Assembly (NCBI GenBank): GCA_037892935.1
Contig: JAYXKI010000002.1
Span: forward strand, 2,790,001-2,854,000
Source: Phlebopus portentosus
Lineage: Eukaryota > Basidiomycota > Agaricomycetes > Boletales > Boletinellaceae
Direction: 5' to 3'
Length of the DNA: 64,000 bases
How positions within the stretch are numbered: the first letter of the stretch is position 1; each line of letters begins with the position of its first letter. The translations under genes and the position numbers were made by a program. Below, piece by piece: positions 10,621 to 22,413 of this stretch. The notes beneath the pieces are model-generated. The model saw only the letters and a list, made by a program, of their open reading frames with translations, did no database searches and was not told the origin of the DNA.

Positions 10621-11779
10621 CTACAGATCGTCGTCTTCTTCGGGAAGCGGAACTGCCTCGGCCTATAAGTTGTATTATTAAGTTATACCATACACCGACC
10701 AGTGAAAGAGTGATACGTACCGTGGCAAGCTCCTGCTCGTATTTCTTCATCAACTCTTGGTCGATGTCAACCTGGGCTGGCTCAAGGGCTGGCGCAGCGA
10801 CGAATTCGAGCGTGTTATTGCTGGGTCGGAGCAGTATTAGTCATCACACGATAACCAAAGTAAAGCGGCGAAAACAAAGCATACCCAACGACCTTCCTCG
10901 CCAACCAGAGGAATGGCTTTTCGAAGTTGTAGTTTGACTTCGCAGATATCTCGAAGTATTGAAGGTTTTTCTTCCTGTGGAAGGTCACAGCGGCAGTCTT
11001 AACTTTTCGCTCCTATTGAGATCATCAGCAAGTCGAACCCCAGGCATCGTCGAATCAAGACAATAACGTACCTTCACGTCGACCTTATTGCCGCAAAGCA
11101 CGATGGGGATGTTCTCACAAACACGTTCGAGATCGCGATACCAATTTGGTACATTCTTGTAGGTGATTCGGGAGGTGACGTCGAACATGATGATACCACA
11201 TTGGCCCTGGATGTAGTAGCCATCGCGAAGACCACCAAACTTCTCTTGTCCTGCGGTGTCCCACACGTTGAAGCAAATCGTGCCAAAGTTAGTAGTAAAC
11301 GTGAGCGGGTGCACCTCCACACCGAGGGTCGCTAAAAGTTTCGAAGAAAATCGCCAGATGAACGCGTCAGAAATCGAACAAAGGCACGTCGCAGTGTGGC
11401 TTGAAGAAGGATGTATGCATACCGATGTATTTCTTTTCGAACTCGCCCGTCAAGTGACGCTAGAGTGAAAGGTGATCAATGGATGATCGCATGCTCGATA
11501 AAGGCAAACAGTTGAACATACCTTGACGAACGTCGTCTTGCCGGTACCACCGTCACCGACTGTACATCATAACCGTGCACGACGCGCAGAATATCGGTAC
11601 AAGTAATGAAAGAGATCGGTTGAGGCCATCAAGGACACGATGAGCGCATATGTGGACACGAAATCGCAAAAAACCACAACGAAACGTCAAGGTTCCATCG
11701 CGCAATAAGATGATATAAGACTATGCTTACCGAGGACGAGCTTGAAAGTAGGGATAGTCTGCTGTAGTTGAGCTTCCAT
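10621..11779 (-). CDS. GSP1: Ran/Gsp1 small GTPase
   Basis: Ran drives nuclear import and export and spindle assembly by cycling between GTP and GDP forms. Exon 1 (11731-11779) encodes [17 protein letters not shown] 38-nt exon (11522-11559) encodes exactly the P-loop region [12 protein letters not shown], and a 37-nt exon (11423-11459) encodes [12 protein letters not shown]. The next exon contains [20 protein letters not shown] and [18 protein letters not shown], then [20 protein letters not shown] and the base motif LCGNKVDVK. Later exons carry [20 protein letters not shown] and the acidic tail PLPEEDDDL ending at 10621. Every Ran hallmark, including the acidic C-terminus, is present. Confidence 0.97.
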
Positions 11780-12370
11780 TAAGTCTAGAGTTCGTGAGCA
11801 GATAGAACGAGATGGAAGAAGGAGAGAAAGAGGCGGCTGTGCTGCGATGAACGATGGATGCTGCCAAACAGCTGCTGCATCAAGTAACCCCTCAAAAACT
11901 CTCTGACTCATGCACGTGACTCAATCTCTCTCTATGACACCCTGAGCCCCACTAAGATAAAATTAAAATTAAAGCATTTATATTGAATATTGAAGCTACC
12001 AGAATATCGCAGAAATACCGGGTTATAGCAAGCGCATGTTCTAAACTTGAAGAATTACTCATTTGAGTTGAGTCCTTGCCTGTCTATGTTTGAGCGTTGA
12101 ACATGGCTCATGATAAAGAAGATATTGATGTCTTGATCTATATACATCAATTATTTCGCGAGGTCTCCGTTCCCGAACTCGAGGTATTTCAATTAGTGAG
12201 TCAGGGAATCAGTTAGTTCTCGTGAGTAATGCCAGCATAAGAACCGCATGACCTTGATAACATCAGAAAATTATTCTTATTGTCATCCAAATAAGATATA
12301 AAACTAACAACCGAATAATCAGCACTTTCCAAGGCCACTGAGATTTCAAAGCACGCGTACCTGGGCAGCT
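11780..12370. other. Intergenic: Ran promoter side and uS13m 3' side
   Basis: This 591-bp gap separates the Ran start from the stop of the mitochondrial uS13 gene. The stretch 11950-12320 is AT-richer than the genes around it. I see no ORF with family resemblance and no RNA gene. Confidence 0.5.
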
Positions 12371-12913
12371 CTATAACCGTCTCTCCACCCTGTTGAACTT
12401 CCTCGCATTCTTCGCATTGCTCTGCGTAGACTGTCCTCTAACAGGTAACCCCATCGCATGTCTCCGCCCAACGTAACTCCCAATCATCCTCTGGTGTGCA
12501 ATGTTCTCGCGGACCTCGCGCCTCAATTCCGTCTCAATCTTCAGCTTGAACAACGGATCCTTCCTGTTGACTGTGAGTTTTGAAAATCGACAGGCGCAGG
12601 TGATTCGAGGACGCCTGGTGTAGCGAGCGGTAATCGTGCCAGCGGTGCGGCGCTATGCGGGGCCGATAGGAAAGACGTGAGAGCAGTGATTTGGTGCTGA
12701 GTGAGGTTCCGCACGCGCTGCATTCTGTGTATTTGGAGACGTGCGCAAAGGCGATCAGCGACGTGTTCGCCGATTCCAACGAACGACTGGAGCGCGATCT
12801 GAAGAAGAAAATGGAGTTCCATATAATTAGCATAGAAATAGCAAATTGTTGTTGTTGGTGTATACCCTCGCCAGCTTTTTCTCGGGCAGATTCTTGCCCA
12901 TCACAAAGACCAT
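12371..12913 (-). CDS. Mitochondrial ribosomal protein uS13m (MRPS13/Sws2-like)
   Basis: uS13m sits in the head of the mitochondrial small subunit, contacting tRNA and the large subunit. The start at 12913 gives MVFVMGKNLPEKKLAR, followed by an intron. The next exon reads IALQSFVGIGEHVADRLCAR and HRMQRVRNLTQHQITALTSF, the helix-two-turn-helix region of S13. The C-terminal exon is highly diagnostic: LKIETELRREVRENIAHQRM, IGSYVGRRHAMGLPVRGQ and TQSNAKNARKFN, ending at 12371. Between about 12555 and 12620 the two conserved blocks are in different frames. An intron must lie there, but I could not place convincing splice sites; a frameshift is the alternative. It shares a short promoter gap with XAP5. 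Confidence 0.88.
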
Positions 12914-13082
12914 GGTGCCGAATTCCCTTGAGGGCAGAAGAGATTATGAATACCTGGTATGTTAGTCGCTGGCGGCAAGGAAGGGAAAATGTCAAAAACA
13001 CGCGTGACATAAGCACGTCACACCAACTATTCCATCTCAACCTTTCTTGCTTCCCACCACTTCTCGTCAAGAATATTCAATC

Positions 13083-14355
13083 ATGACCGGCAAACCCGAA
13101 ACACGCTACGAGGACCTCTTCGCAAAGGAGCGCGCCCGCGCTCGCGAGGAGTTCGAAAAGCAGAAAGAGAAACTCATCAGCGACACGGAGAAAGCACGTC
13201 CTTCATCCGCACGTTTCGTCGGGCAAAATGACTCTATGGAGGATACGCTCAAAAAGACCACTGTCGGTCTTGTGAGATTGCAGGACTTCCAGAAAGCTCG
13301 TATGATGCTGGAAGAGGAGAAGGCGCGCATCGCTGCGAAGACGGATGAGCTTAAGTATGTTTTTTTTCGAATGTGTCTTTTTGAGTTCAAGGATGGGTGG
13401 CTTACAGGATGTGGAGGTACGTTTAGGGAAGAGCAGAAGAAAGCTAAGAAGCGGAAACGAATTCCAAAAGCAAAACTATCGTTTGCTGAAGAAGAAGAAG
13501 AAGAGGGTGACGCCAATGAGACTTCGGGTACAAATACACCCAACGGTTACAGTTCGGAGACAGCTACCAAGAAAGCAAAGCTTGGGAAGAATCCTAATGT
13601 CGATACTTCGTTCCTTCCTGATAGAGAACGGGAAGAGCAGGAGAGACGGGAGCGGGAAGAGCTGAGGAAGGAATGGTTGAGAAGGCAGGAGGAGCTGAAG
13701 AAGGAAGAAATTGAGATTACCTATTCCTACTGGGACGGTAGTGGGCACCGAAAGTCCGTTACTGTAAGTGTTGTTATGTTGAGTATATAAAACTGTTGAG
13801 TCGAATTTGCCTTCCAGTGTAAGAAAGGCGATAGCATTAGCACATTCCTCGAGAAGTGCCGTCAGCAATTCCCCGAGCTCCGAGGCATCAGTGTCGACAA
13901 CATGATGTACATCAAGGTGAGATCCTTTTAAAAGTGCGGTCAATTGTCACTTCTTACACACCGGCTGTTTACAGGAAGATCTCATAATCCCTCACGTTCG
14001 TATTTCCGAACTTCCTCCCAAAATGATGTATGATTCTTACATCCTTTCCGATAGCACTATACTTTCTACGACTTCATCGTAAACAAGGCCCGCGGCAAGT
14101 CTGGTCCGCTCTTCAACTTTGACGTACACGACGACGTTCGTCTGCTCGCCGACGCGACGGTCGAGAAGGACGAGTCGCACGCGGGCAAGGTCGTCGAGCG
14201 TAGCTGGTATCAGCGCAACAAGCATATTTTCCCAGCTTCTAGATGGGAGGTAAGTCACCCAGGTCTTTTAATAAAAGTTAAGTGTTGGTCGCTGATAAGT
14301 ACGTACGTAGGTATTCGACCCGGAGAAGAACTACGGGAAGTATACTATTGCTTAG
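13083..14355 (+). CDS. XAP5/FAM50 family nuclear protein
   Basis: XAP5 proteins are conserved nuclear factors linked to chromatin, transcription and splicing; the exact biochemical role is not settled. The start at 13083 gives [20 protein letters not shown], then an Arg/Glu/Lys coiled coil and [21 protein letters not shown] middle acidic/basic region ([16 protein letters not shown]) leads to [20 protein letters not shown]. The family-defining C-terminal domain follows: [59 protein letters not shown] and [20 protein letters not shown], ending YGKYTIA at 14355. Several introns (for example at 13355-13410 and 13764-13817) interrupt it. Confidence 0.95.
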
Positions 14356-14715
14356 AACACTTCAAGGCTGTTCTTTTACTTGGGCTCAATGAGTTTTTCA
14401 ACATTTTCAATTGCTTGTTATTCGATGCTGTGCTATTGTATATCTCAGTTGGACTATTATATATACAACGCGTTACTACCAAATTGCTGTAAACTGTTTT
14501 AGATGCTAGATGTCTTGTGGCAAATCTGAGCTTCCTTTTAATGGATGACTTCGCTGGAGATCAAACTCAGTATTATACTCACAAGTGTGTTCTGCGATAG
14601 CTCTACCATCTTTCTAGTCCTTGCTTGGAGAATCTGGTTCTTGTTCCGTCACTCGCACGATCGCCATCTCAACATCATCTCCCGAATAAACCCTCGCAAG
14701 GCCCGTCTGCGGACG
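14356..14715. other. Intergenic between convergent XAP5 and sugar transporter genes
   Basis: This 360-bp stretch lies between two converging stop codons and should hold both 3' UTRs. Nothing else is visible in it. Confidence 0.5.
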
Positions 14716-16428
14716 CTAAACAGGCAAGCTCTTAACCATCCTCCTCCAAGGACTCGTCTGGAAGATCTCATCCAGCGCCTCCAGACTCACGCCTTTACTC
14801 TCCGGCAGGAGGGCCGCAGCAATCGCAACTGTCAGCGCCGAACACGCTCCAAACAAGAAATACGGCCCGCTCGTCGACTGCGCGAGGAAGAGCGGCGTCG
14901 AGAACGCCACGACCCAGTTGACGACCCAGTTCGCGGCCTGCCCGAGGCTGGTGGCCGCTGCGCGCGTGCGCGCGGGCTGGATCTCCGACGCGCAGGTGCG
15001 GATGACGATCGCCCAGGACACGGAGAAGGCGATGACGAAGAGGTAGATGAGGATGATGATTGCCCAGCGACCTGGCTGGGTCGTATGCGCGCTCGAGGCG
15101 TAGATGGACCCGATTGTGAGCATGCAGGCTGCTATGGCGGACCCGCCGAGGAGGATCGACGGACGTCTGCCCCCTGCGGATTATATTGTTAGTTAATCGT
15201 CTTTTTCAAGCTGGTGGAATTGGAAGACGCGGGCACGTACATTCGTCCTGGAAAGGCTGCGTCACGACTGTACACGCGACGTTCAGCAGCCCCGAAACTC
15301 CCGAGGCCAAAAACGCAGCCTTCGTCGACGAAAGGCCCGCCTGGGTGAACAGCACAGGCGCATAATACAACACGCCGTCAATCCCGCTCAGCTGCTGCAT
15401 GCCCATAAGGAAACACCCCAGGAACGTGCGCCTCCGCACGTCTTTCTTCCACATCTGGCGCAGCTCGTTCTTCCAATTCTGTTGTTGCTGCTGTTCGCGC
15501 TCTGCCGTAGAGGTCTTGATGTCTTCCTTCTCTGCTTCTGTTGGTCCGAGACCGAGGCGCGTCCAGGCCTTGAGCGCGTCGTCGTGCCGACCGACGTGCA
15601 GAAGCCAGCGGGGAGAATGGACGAGGAAGGGAGTACCTGCGGAGAAGCAGGCTGATACGAGTGCTTGGAGGATGAATGGTGTACGCCAGGACATGTCTCC
15701 CTCTAGCCTGTTCGTTCCGTAACAAACAAAATATCCTGCAGAAGAGTACAAATAAGCCGTTTAATACATAAATCATCATGAGAAGAAGCGATTATGCACC
15801 TGAAGCAACACCGATAGTAACAAACAACTGTATAGTACACGCGAGCGTACCACGAATAGCCGCAGGCGCGATCTCACACGTATACACAGTAACGACCGAT
15901 AAGAACAGTCCTTCCCCAGCTCCCGCGAGGCATCTTCCAGCAAAAACCTGGGGTAATCTAGATGCAGACGCGACGATAGCAGAGCCAACCGCGAATATCG
16001 CTCCTCCGACTGTCATTGTATGCTTTCGGGAGATCCGGTCCGAAATAGGACCGGCAAAGAGGGAGAAGGTTGCTGCTGTGATGAGGATGGAGGAGACGAT
16101 GAGACCTTGCACCGTCGGTGTGATGGGCGAGAATCTGTCCAGGAATTGGTCCATGGTCGTCACTGGACCAATTGAGCCTAGGAAAAACGAAGCTTTAAGT
16201 TCATATCATCCTGGGGCCATAAGATGACCACCTCACACCTGTGTCAAATCCGAAGATAAACCCGCCAATAGACGCGAACATTGTGCACGCAGTGTAGGTG
16301 TGCATGTACGTTTCGCGCCATTTGCGGACGAATTCGCGGACTCTCGACGGAGGAGGCAGACTAGGGGTAACCACTGAGACTCGTTCAGATGCTTCAGCCA
16401 GAGTAACGGTTATAGCACTTGTAGACAT
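14716..16428 (-). CDS. MFS sugar porter family transporter
   Basis: This is a 12-helix proton/sugar or facilitative hexose transporter of the plasma membrane. The N-terminus (start 16428) is cytosolic, then TMH1 reads YTACTMFASIGGFIFGFDTG, the usual sugar-porter start. After an intron come VQGLIVSSILITAATFSLFA and the loop motif GPISDRISRKHTMTVGGAIF, then GRCLAGAGEGLFLSVVTVYT with EIAPAAIRGTL. The central loop is Gln-rich (QQQQQ near 15490). The second half has FLGCFLMGMQQLSGIDGVLY and YAPVLFTQAGLSSTKAAFLA, then RTRAAATSLGQAANWVVNWV. PESKGVSLEALDEIF is the family's C-terminal signature (PETKG-like). Substrate cannot be told from sequence alone. Confidence 0.93.
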
Positions 16429-16981
16429 GATGCCCGTATCTCCTCCCTAAAGTGCAAGGAGCGGAAGGAAGCAAAGACGGAGATACAGTCGTTCATGAGA
16501 GTGATGAAGGTATCTGTAAAGCCGAGTCTCGACCCAATTTCTGTTATGACTCAATCTTTACGCAGATAGGTTTCGACGGACTTGAGAATGGATGTGCCGT
16601 GATAGAACCATCCTTCAGAAGCGTTCAGGGTCCGATCCGTACGTTTTTGCAGTTGGCTGAGTGAGAATGTTCTCAGTGTGTTCTCTTGGTCATTGGGCGT
16701 CGTCAGTGCTATCAGCATGGAAAGTGGAACGCTCACAGGTCAGGTAAGATTTGAGCTTGTTGGTAGAAAGCAATTCATGTCCGATCGAGACTCCTAAACA
16801 CTGCCGGAAGCACGCATCACGGACCTGTCCGGCGAATCGGTTTCTCTAATTGTAGCTAGAGGCAAATTGAGTAGTGTATCAATAAAGTAGAGTTTTGTCT
16901 ACTCGGTAATATAAACGTAATTATACACCCAAAGATGGTGTCTGTCAACTAGGTACAACATGAACCAAAAAAGGTTCAATG
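16429..16981. other. Intergenic: sugar transporter promoter and tRNA-Phe upstream region
   Basis: This 553-bp gap follows the transporter start (transcribed leftwards) and precedes the tRNA. It probably holds the transporter promoter. I see no ORF with known resemblance. Confidence 0.45.
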
Positions 16982-17054
16982 GCCGCGATAGCTCAGCTGG
17001 GAGAGCAGTAGACTGAAGTTCTAAAGGTCCCCTGTTCGATCCAGGGTCGTGGCA
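16982..17054 (+). tRNA. tRNA-Phe (GAA), no intron
   Basis: A 73-nt cloverleaf. The acceptor stem GCCGCGA pairs with TCGTGGC (one G-T pair), and the D arm is GCTC/GAGC. The anticodon loop CTGAAGT contains GAA, and the T arm CCCTG/CAGGG encloses TTCGATC. There is no intron. The outermost anticodon-stem pair is a G-A mismatch. A T-rich stretch (gtatttttac, then ttattttttt) follows within 30 bp and would terminate Pol III. Confidence 0.93.
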
Positions 17055-17859
17055 GTTCATACGTATTTTTACTTATTTTTTTCTGGCTGGGGAAATATGG
17101 TCATGTACATACATGTAGCTTAGCTTCTGACTTCTTTTAATGTACAAAATTGTCTGAGATAGGCTGGAGAATATCCCCCTCTTAACGAACAGGTAGAAAC
17201 GTAGGAAGGATTAATTTTTGGGTGGCACTTGCGTCTGTACTGTACGCGGCAGCGTCAGAGCTACTACTTCGTTGATTGTTTCTGGTTTTTTGTATTGACG
17301 ATTATCATCTTTCAAGTCGATTTGATTCGATTCAACTGGATCAGAAACAGGCAAAGAAACAGATAAAGAAGAGAAAGGACAAAGAAGGGAACAAAACAGA
17401 GAAAAACGAGAGTGTTAGCACCTCTCCACAAAAACCGAGGTGCAAGTACGTATAACAACGTTGAAACGTCAAAAGGAGCCGAAGAGGAAGGTAGGAAAGA
17501 GTAGCTGGGGACGAACAGTGGTCGATGGATAACTGGGCTGGATCGATGAAGAATTGAGAGGTACCGATAAAATATCGTGATGGCAATGATGACCGTGTGG
17601 TAAAGGTATGCGGAATAAATATACATACTTCAGCAGCAACAAAAGGCAGAAAAGAGGAGGAAAAAAATAACAAGGAGATTCTTATAAAAAGGCCATACTG
17701 GATTGATATCTGCTTTCTTTTTCTTCGTGTGTCCTTAAGTTCCATATGTATAACAGTGTCGAAAGAGTTTTTGAATCCGAACCCGACTTTGACTTGCGAT
17801 GCCCTGTTTGTGTTTAATTTATCCTGCGTCGAGACGAAACGATATCGTAATTCGAAAAT
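17055..17859. other. Intergenic: downstream of tRNA-Phe and 3' side of the FHA gene
   Basis: This 805-bp stretch is mostly AT-rich and polypurine on the plus strand (17340-17520). It probably includes the long 3' UTR of the leftward FHA gene. ORFs here have low-complexity translations and no family resemblance. Confidence 0.45.
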
Positions 17860-20243
17860 CTACTCTTTTACCCGCCATAAGACAGCAGCGGTTGCAAAGC
17901 CGAGTACGAATACCCCAACAGCGAATTGTACGTTGTTATTCGACTGAATCAAATGGGGTCAATCATCCATCGACCAGGAGTGGATACAATGAATAAGCAC
18001 ACCTGTTGTAATCCTTTTCTGACTGCTTGCGCCGCATCATCAATGTGTACTGAAGACTCGGGCGTAGGCAGATATTGTCCGTTATCAGACCGGAATTTCG
18101 CCATATCTAAAGCCAAAGGCGCCGCACCTGACGCGGCTACATCTCCAGAACGCACAGCAGTCGGTGAGTCTGTTGATGAGCGGCGTGAGTGCAGACTCGC
18201 AACCGAGGAGTCTGTTCCCGGGGCGCTTATGCCGTCTACGAGGGTTGCGCTAGTCGATGTCGCAGGACTTCGGCTACGCGATGTGGCTTTCGTCGCTCGC
18301 CCTCGGTGAGAGCGAGAGCGCCTTCGAGTCTTGGTACCAACTTTCCCATCTAACGGAGTGTCCGAATCTGAGTCTGCGTCCGAAAGACTGCGCGGCGAGG
18401 GAGGTGTGACAAGACCCCCAGTGTGCTTGCTATGCAAGGGTATAAATCCATTTTGCTTGATGCCAGCCAATTGATTCGCCAAGCCCGTTAATCCAGTTTC
18501 AAATTTGGTTGATGTCACAGCCATGCCATCCTCAAGACCGCGCATTCGTCCTTCCCAGTCATTGCGAGCAGTCTCCATGCGTTCTCGCTCAGCCTCACAT
18601 TCTTGTTTAACATTTTCCCAACGATCTTCGATAGTCTTGCGGAATTCTGCAAACATAGAACCCATGGTCGCTTGTTGTGATTCTTCTCGGGTGGCTGCCT
18701 CCTGGGAGAAGTTATCCCTCCATGTAACCTGAACAGCTTGGGTTGTGCGGATGTGCTCCTCCAGTGTTTTCACTTTGCTCTCAAGTGTTTCAATGGTTTG
18801 CTGCGCCGCCGAGTGCTGCTCCTGAAGGCTGCGCGATACCTCAAGCGCAGACTCCAGTTGATCAGATAGGAATGACAGACGTCGGGATATCTCATCCGGA
18901 ATACCAGGTGGCTGAGCAGGAGCAGAACGTCTGTGTTGGTAATCATCGTCATGCATGCCAAGCGATGACGGCTCGGGTGTCCGTGGTCGACCAAGCTCTT
19001 CCCTCCGTGCACTGCGTTCCTCCTCGCTCTCCTCTAGCTCTGTCTCGTCTTCTTCCGGCACCGATTCCAGCTCGTGTGGGACGATGGTATGTACACTCCT
19101 TCTGTCATCCTCGTCCTCATCCTCCTCGTGCATCTCACGCACACGCTGAGCTACCAGTCGCTCGTGTTGCCGTTGCTCATCAATCAATTCCCTCAGCTGA
19201 AGCACGTCCCGTTTAATATTCTCGTGGTCACTCAGTAGAGACTCGAGCGCGCGAACTTTATCGACGTGGGAAGACAATGATGCCTGAGTTTCGGCAAGTT
19301 GACTTTGCAGTGCTTGCAATGCAGCCGATGATGGTGCTGCATCGCCCTGTTGTTGAGGATGTTGTTGGGGGTGTTGCGACGGTGGACGGACAGGGGGCAA
19401 AACATGAGGGTAGGGAGGGAGATTCGGCGGCTGACCACCGCCCATGACGTTTTCAATTTCACCCATAGCACCCGCGACAGCACCGAGCTCCGCGCCCGTT
19501 TCGCGGCTCTTCTGCAATTCGCCCGAGAGCCGCTGAAGAATGTGATCAAATGTAAGTCCATTCCGGCCCGGCTGGCGCGCCCCTCCTCCCATGCCTCCCA
19601 TGATCCCGACACCACTGGACTGAGGCTGCAACATTGGTCGCTTGTGCGCAGCGACGCCAAGAGTACCAGCCGGTCCAGCACCCTGCTGCATTTGCTGTTG
19701 CGTAAAATTGAATGCTTCGCGCTGAGCGGCGAGGGCATCCTCGTTGTTGAATATACATGTTACACGTGCGGCAACTTTGTGGTGAATAATCGTCTTGTTG
19801 TCCTCGCCAACGATGTCGATACCGAACTCCTATTCGGGGCTAAGATTACACTGCACCAGACAACGGAAAACTGGAAAGAGGGGACGTACGACAATATCGT
19901 CTGTTTTAAGTTCATAGGGGTCTGACTCGACGCCTTCAGCAGACAGGCGGTCACCGTTGATAAAAGTTCCGTTTGAACTCTTGACATCCTTGATGAATAT
20001 TTTCCCATTTTCCTCCCATACTTCTGCATGTTGGCGCGAGAGGACCTTGGAGTCAAAATAGCCGTTGCGCTCCCCAGGGACGGTCTTCGCATTTGTTTGA
20101 CGACCGATTTTGACGCGCTGTCCACCAACGAGGCTGATTTGCTTGGGAATGAAGGAGTCGTTGAGCGGATAGAGATACAACGCCGGAACCTGGGGCGGCT
20201 GAGAAGGATGTGCCTGCATGATTTGTGACGGCGGTATTGGCAT
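17860..20243 (-). CDS. FHA-domain, coiled-coil, tail-anchored protein (Far9/Far10/Vps64-SLMAP type)
   Basis: SLMAP and the yeast Far9/Far10 proteins bring the STRIPAK phosphatase complex to ER or nuclear-envelope membranes through a C-terminal anchor. The start chosen (20243) gives MPIPPSQIMQAHPSQPPQ. An in-frame ATG at 20405 would add a hydrophobic stretch, but that part looks like UTR. The FHA domain has VKIGRQTNAK, FDSKVLSRQHAEVWEENGKI and VKSSNGTFINGDRLS, then, after an intron, FGIDIVGEDNKTIIHHKVAA. The middle holds Gln/Pro/Gly-rich linkers, two coiled-coil stretches and an acidic patch. A last small exon ending at 17860 encodes NNVQFAVGVFVLGFATAAVL then WRVKE: a single hydrophobic helix at the extreme C-terminus. 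Confidence 0.82.
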
Positions 20244-20936
20244 CACCGTGTCGGATGTTTGAAGACGACGATGGAGTACGTCGGGGACGACGGTGGGGAA
20301 GTGGAGGACGAGGACGAGGAAGAGAGAGAACGAGAGTGACAGTGACTTGGGACTGAGTGGGAGATTCAGGGATGACCCATGTTGGGTTGTGGCGAGACGC
20401 GGCATGTTCCGAGGATTTCAGTCTCAGCTTCAATATGCTTACGTATACAGCTTCTATGACTCGATGCAGGGCTTTGAACCTTCCTGTTTGAACTCTAATT
20501 TTCACCACACGCCAGCCCAGCACACGCCTGTAAGGTCATACCACAGGATGAAAACATCTTCGCACCTCTTCGAGCTTTGCGTGCAGTTCATTGATCAATC
20601 AAGCCACAATGTAATGCAGATCTCCACTCTAGGCTACTCAATCTATCCGGTCCGTCGGATGCTCTTTGATCAATCAGTATCCCAACCGATCTGCTTTTGT
20701 TTCGTGTTTCATGAATTCTCAATCCTTCTTAGTCCGGTGCCTCTCGCATTCCTGCGTCAACGCATATTAGACAATAAGTGCTTGCCGTCTGTCCCCGTCA
20801 TCGTTTAAGTTCTCTTCCGCAGCTAGCCAAGCAGTCTATACCCCTTAGAAGTATATAAGTACTGGCTGCCCCAATCAAACATGTCTCTCCTTTACCTGCT
20901 GTCCTCGCAAATCTCGTGTCCTTTCTCCCCGTAAAG
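20244..20936. promoter_or_regulatory. Intergenic promoter region between FHA gene and phosphatase gene
   Basis: This 693-bp gap separates divergent starts, so both promoters lie here. A TATA-like 'agtatataagt' occurs at about 20850, roughly 85 bp before the phosphatase ATG. No gene is recognisable within it. Confidence 0.5.
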
Positions 20937-22413
20937 ATGCCTTCTGACGGTGCAAAGCTGGATCTACCTGACTCCCACCTAGTCCGAAGAATTCTCTCTT
21001 CTCCACCCTTCCACACCGTCGACGGCGTCATAAACTTCCGGGACTTCGGCATCCCTTCTTTTCCCTCAGGTTATGTCCCACGCGCCAATGAGAAATCGGG
21101 AGAAGTCCCGCGCATCCGTCGGGGAGTGCTCTTCCGCTCAGGAGAACCCGCACGACTCACAGAAAAGGGCAAAGCAACACTCAAGGAACTAGGAATCACT
21201 ACCATCTTTGATTTGCGCTCAGAGGTTGAGATTCGCAAGTACAAGTCCTCGACGCCCGATATCGAGGGCGTGCGTTTCGTGCATGTCCCCGTCTCGGATA
21301 GCGACGAGTACGACCCTATGGCACTTGCCGCCAGGTGCGTGTTCAAACACAAAAGTTTGATGGAAAAAAGCTAACACGGAACGATAGGGTATCAAGGTTT
21401 GCTAAGGACGAGAAGAACGTGCGCGATTTCGCCGCCGATACTTATCTCGCTCCCCAAGGAATTGACAATTGCAATTGAATAGGCATTTTCATCTCTGTAT
21501 ACCGGCATTTTGGAGAATGGGGGCCCTGCATACGAGACCATCCTCAAGCATGTGCGAGATAAGCCTGGTGAACCCATTCTTGTTCACTGCACGGGTATGT
21601 CTAGCAGCCTTGTACCTGTATCGTTTTGGTGAATTTGCCTTTTTTGTTCCGCAGCCGGAAAAGATCGAACTGGTATCTTCGCAGCTATCGTCCAACTTGT
21701 ACGTATTTTTCTCAATGTACCTCGTGTCCTCGTCTCATTGATCTTTAATCCTCTACATAGCTCCTAGGAGTTCCTGACGCAGCCATCGCGTATGATTACC
21801 ACCTCACAACATACGGGCTGGCACCCGTCCTTCCCGCACTCGTTCAACGCTTCCAAAAGGAATCCATCTACCGGGACAATTGGGAAGGTTTCCGAAATAT
21901 GGGTAGCGCGAAGTGAGTTTCATACCTCAATTTCACTCGTGATTGTTGCCTCCTCTCTTCTCTTTTCTTTTTGTGGATTTCTTCCGAGGTCTCGCTTCCA
22001 TTTCCATTTTTCTATATATTTCTCATCATGAATATGGACATTGAGTACTCACGCTTCGGAACCGGATATTTCTGACTCGATACAGACAGGAAACGATGCT
22101 TGCAACTCTGGAGCTTATCCGGTCGAAATACGGCAGCGCGGAGGGGTATATCAAAGCTCGTACATCTCTAACTGATGCGGACATCGAGCGAGTTCGGCAA
22201 AACCTCTTACTCTCATCGAATTCTTCAGCGCTCTCCACCCCTACCTCAAGCTCGAGCTCAAGTGCATCATTGACGCTCAGCTCCGAGTCTCTCTCTGTCT
22301 CCCAGGACAAAGATGTAATCCACAGGAATCCGGAGGTACCAACGGGTTTATCTTCCTGGTTCTCGTATTATGTCCTTGGCATGTTCAAATGGATTTGGCG
22401 AGCTCTGTTCTGA
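20937..22413 (+). CDS. IphP-type tyrosine/serine protein phosphatase (Y_phosphatase3 family)
   Basis: This is a dual-specificity-like phosphatase acting on phospho-amino acids or possibly phospholipids; the substrate is unknown. The start at 20937 gives MPSDGAKLDLPDSHL, then VDGVINFRDFGIP, the 'N-F-R-D' signature of this family, and GVLFRSGEPARLTEKGKATL with TTIFDLRSEVEI. The active site HCTAGKDRTG (C-x5-R) is split by an intron starting at 21595, right after the catalytic Cys codon (21588-21590) and the Thr. After it come IFAAIVQLLLGVPDAAIAYD and YGLAPVLPALVQRFQ. The last exon has TMLATLELIRSKYGSAEGYI, a Ser-rich linker and a hydrophobic end (FSYYVLGMFKWIWRALF), which could be a membrane-associating tail. 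Confidence 0.9.

Noticed and set aside
17312..17745. Two hydrophobic minus-strand ORFs suggesting a membrane protein
   Set aside because: They come from a polypyrimidine-rich stretch in the likely 3' UTR of the FHA gene; the Ser/Leu/Phe content reflects base composition.
20244..20405. Upstream in-frame ATG of the FHA gene giving a signal-peptide-like N-terminus
   Set aside because: Family members start close to the FHA domain and carry a C-terminal anchor; a second N-terminal membrane segment would place the FHA domain on the wrong side.
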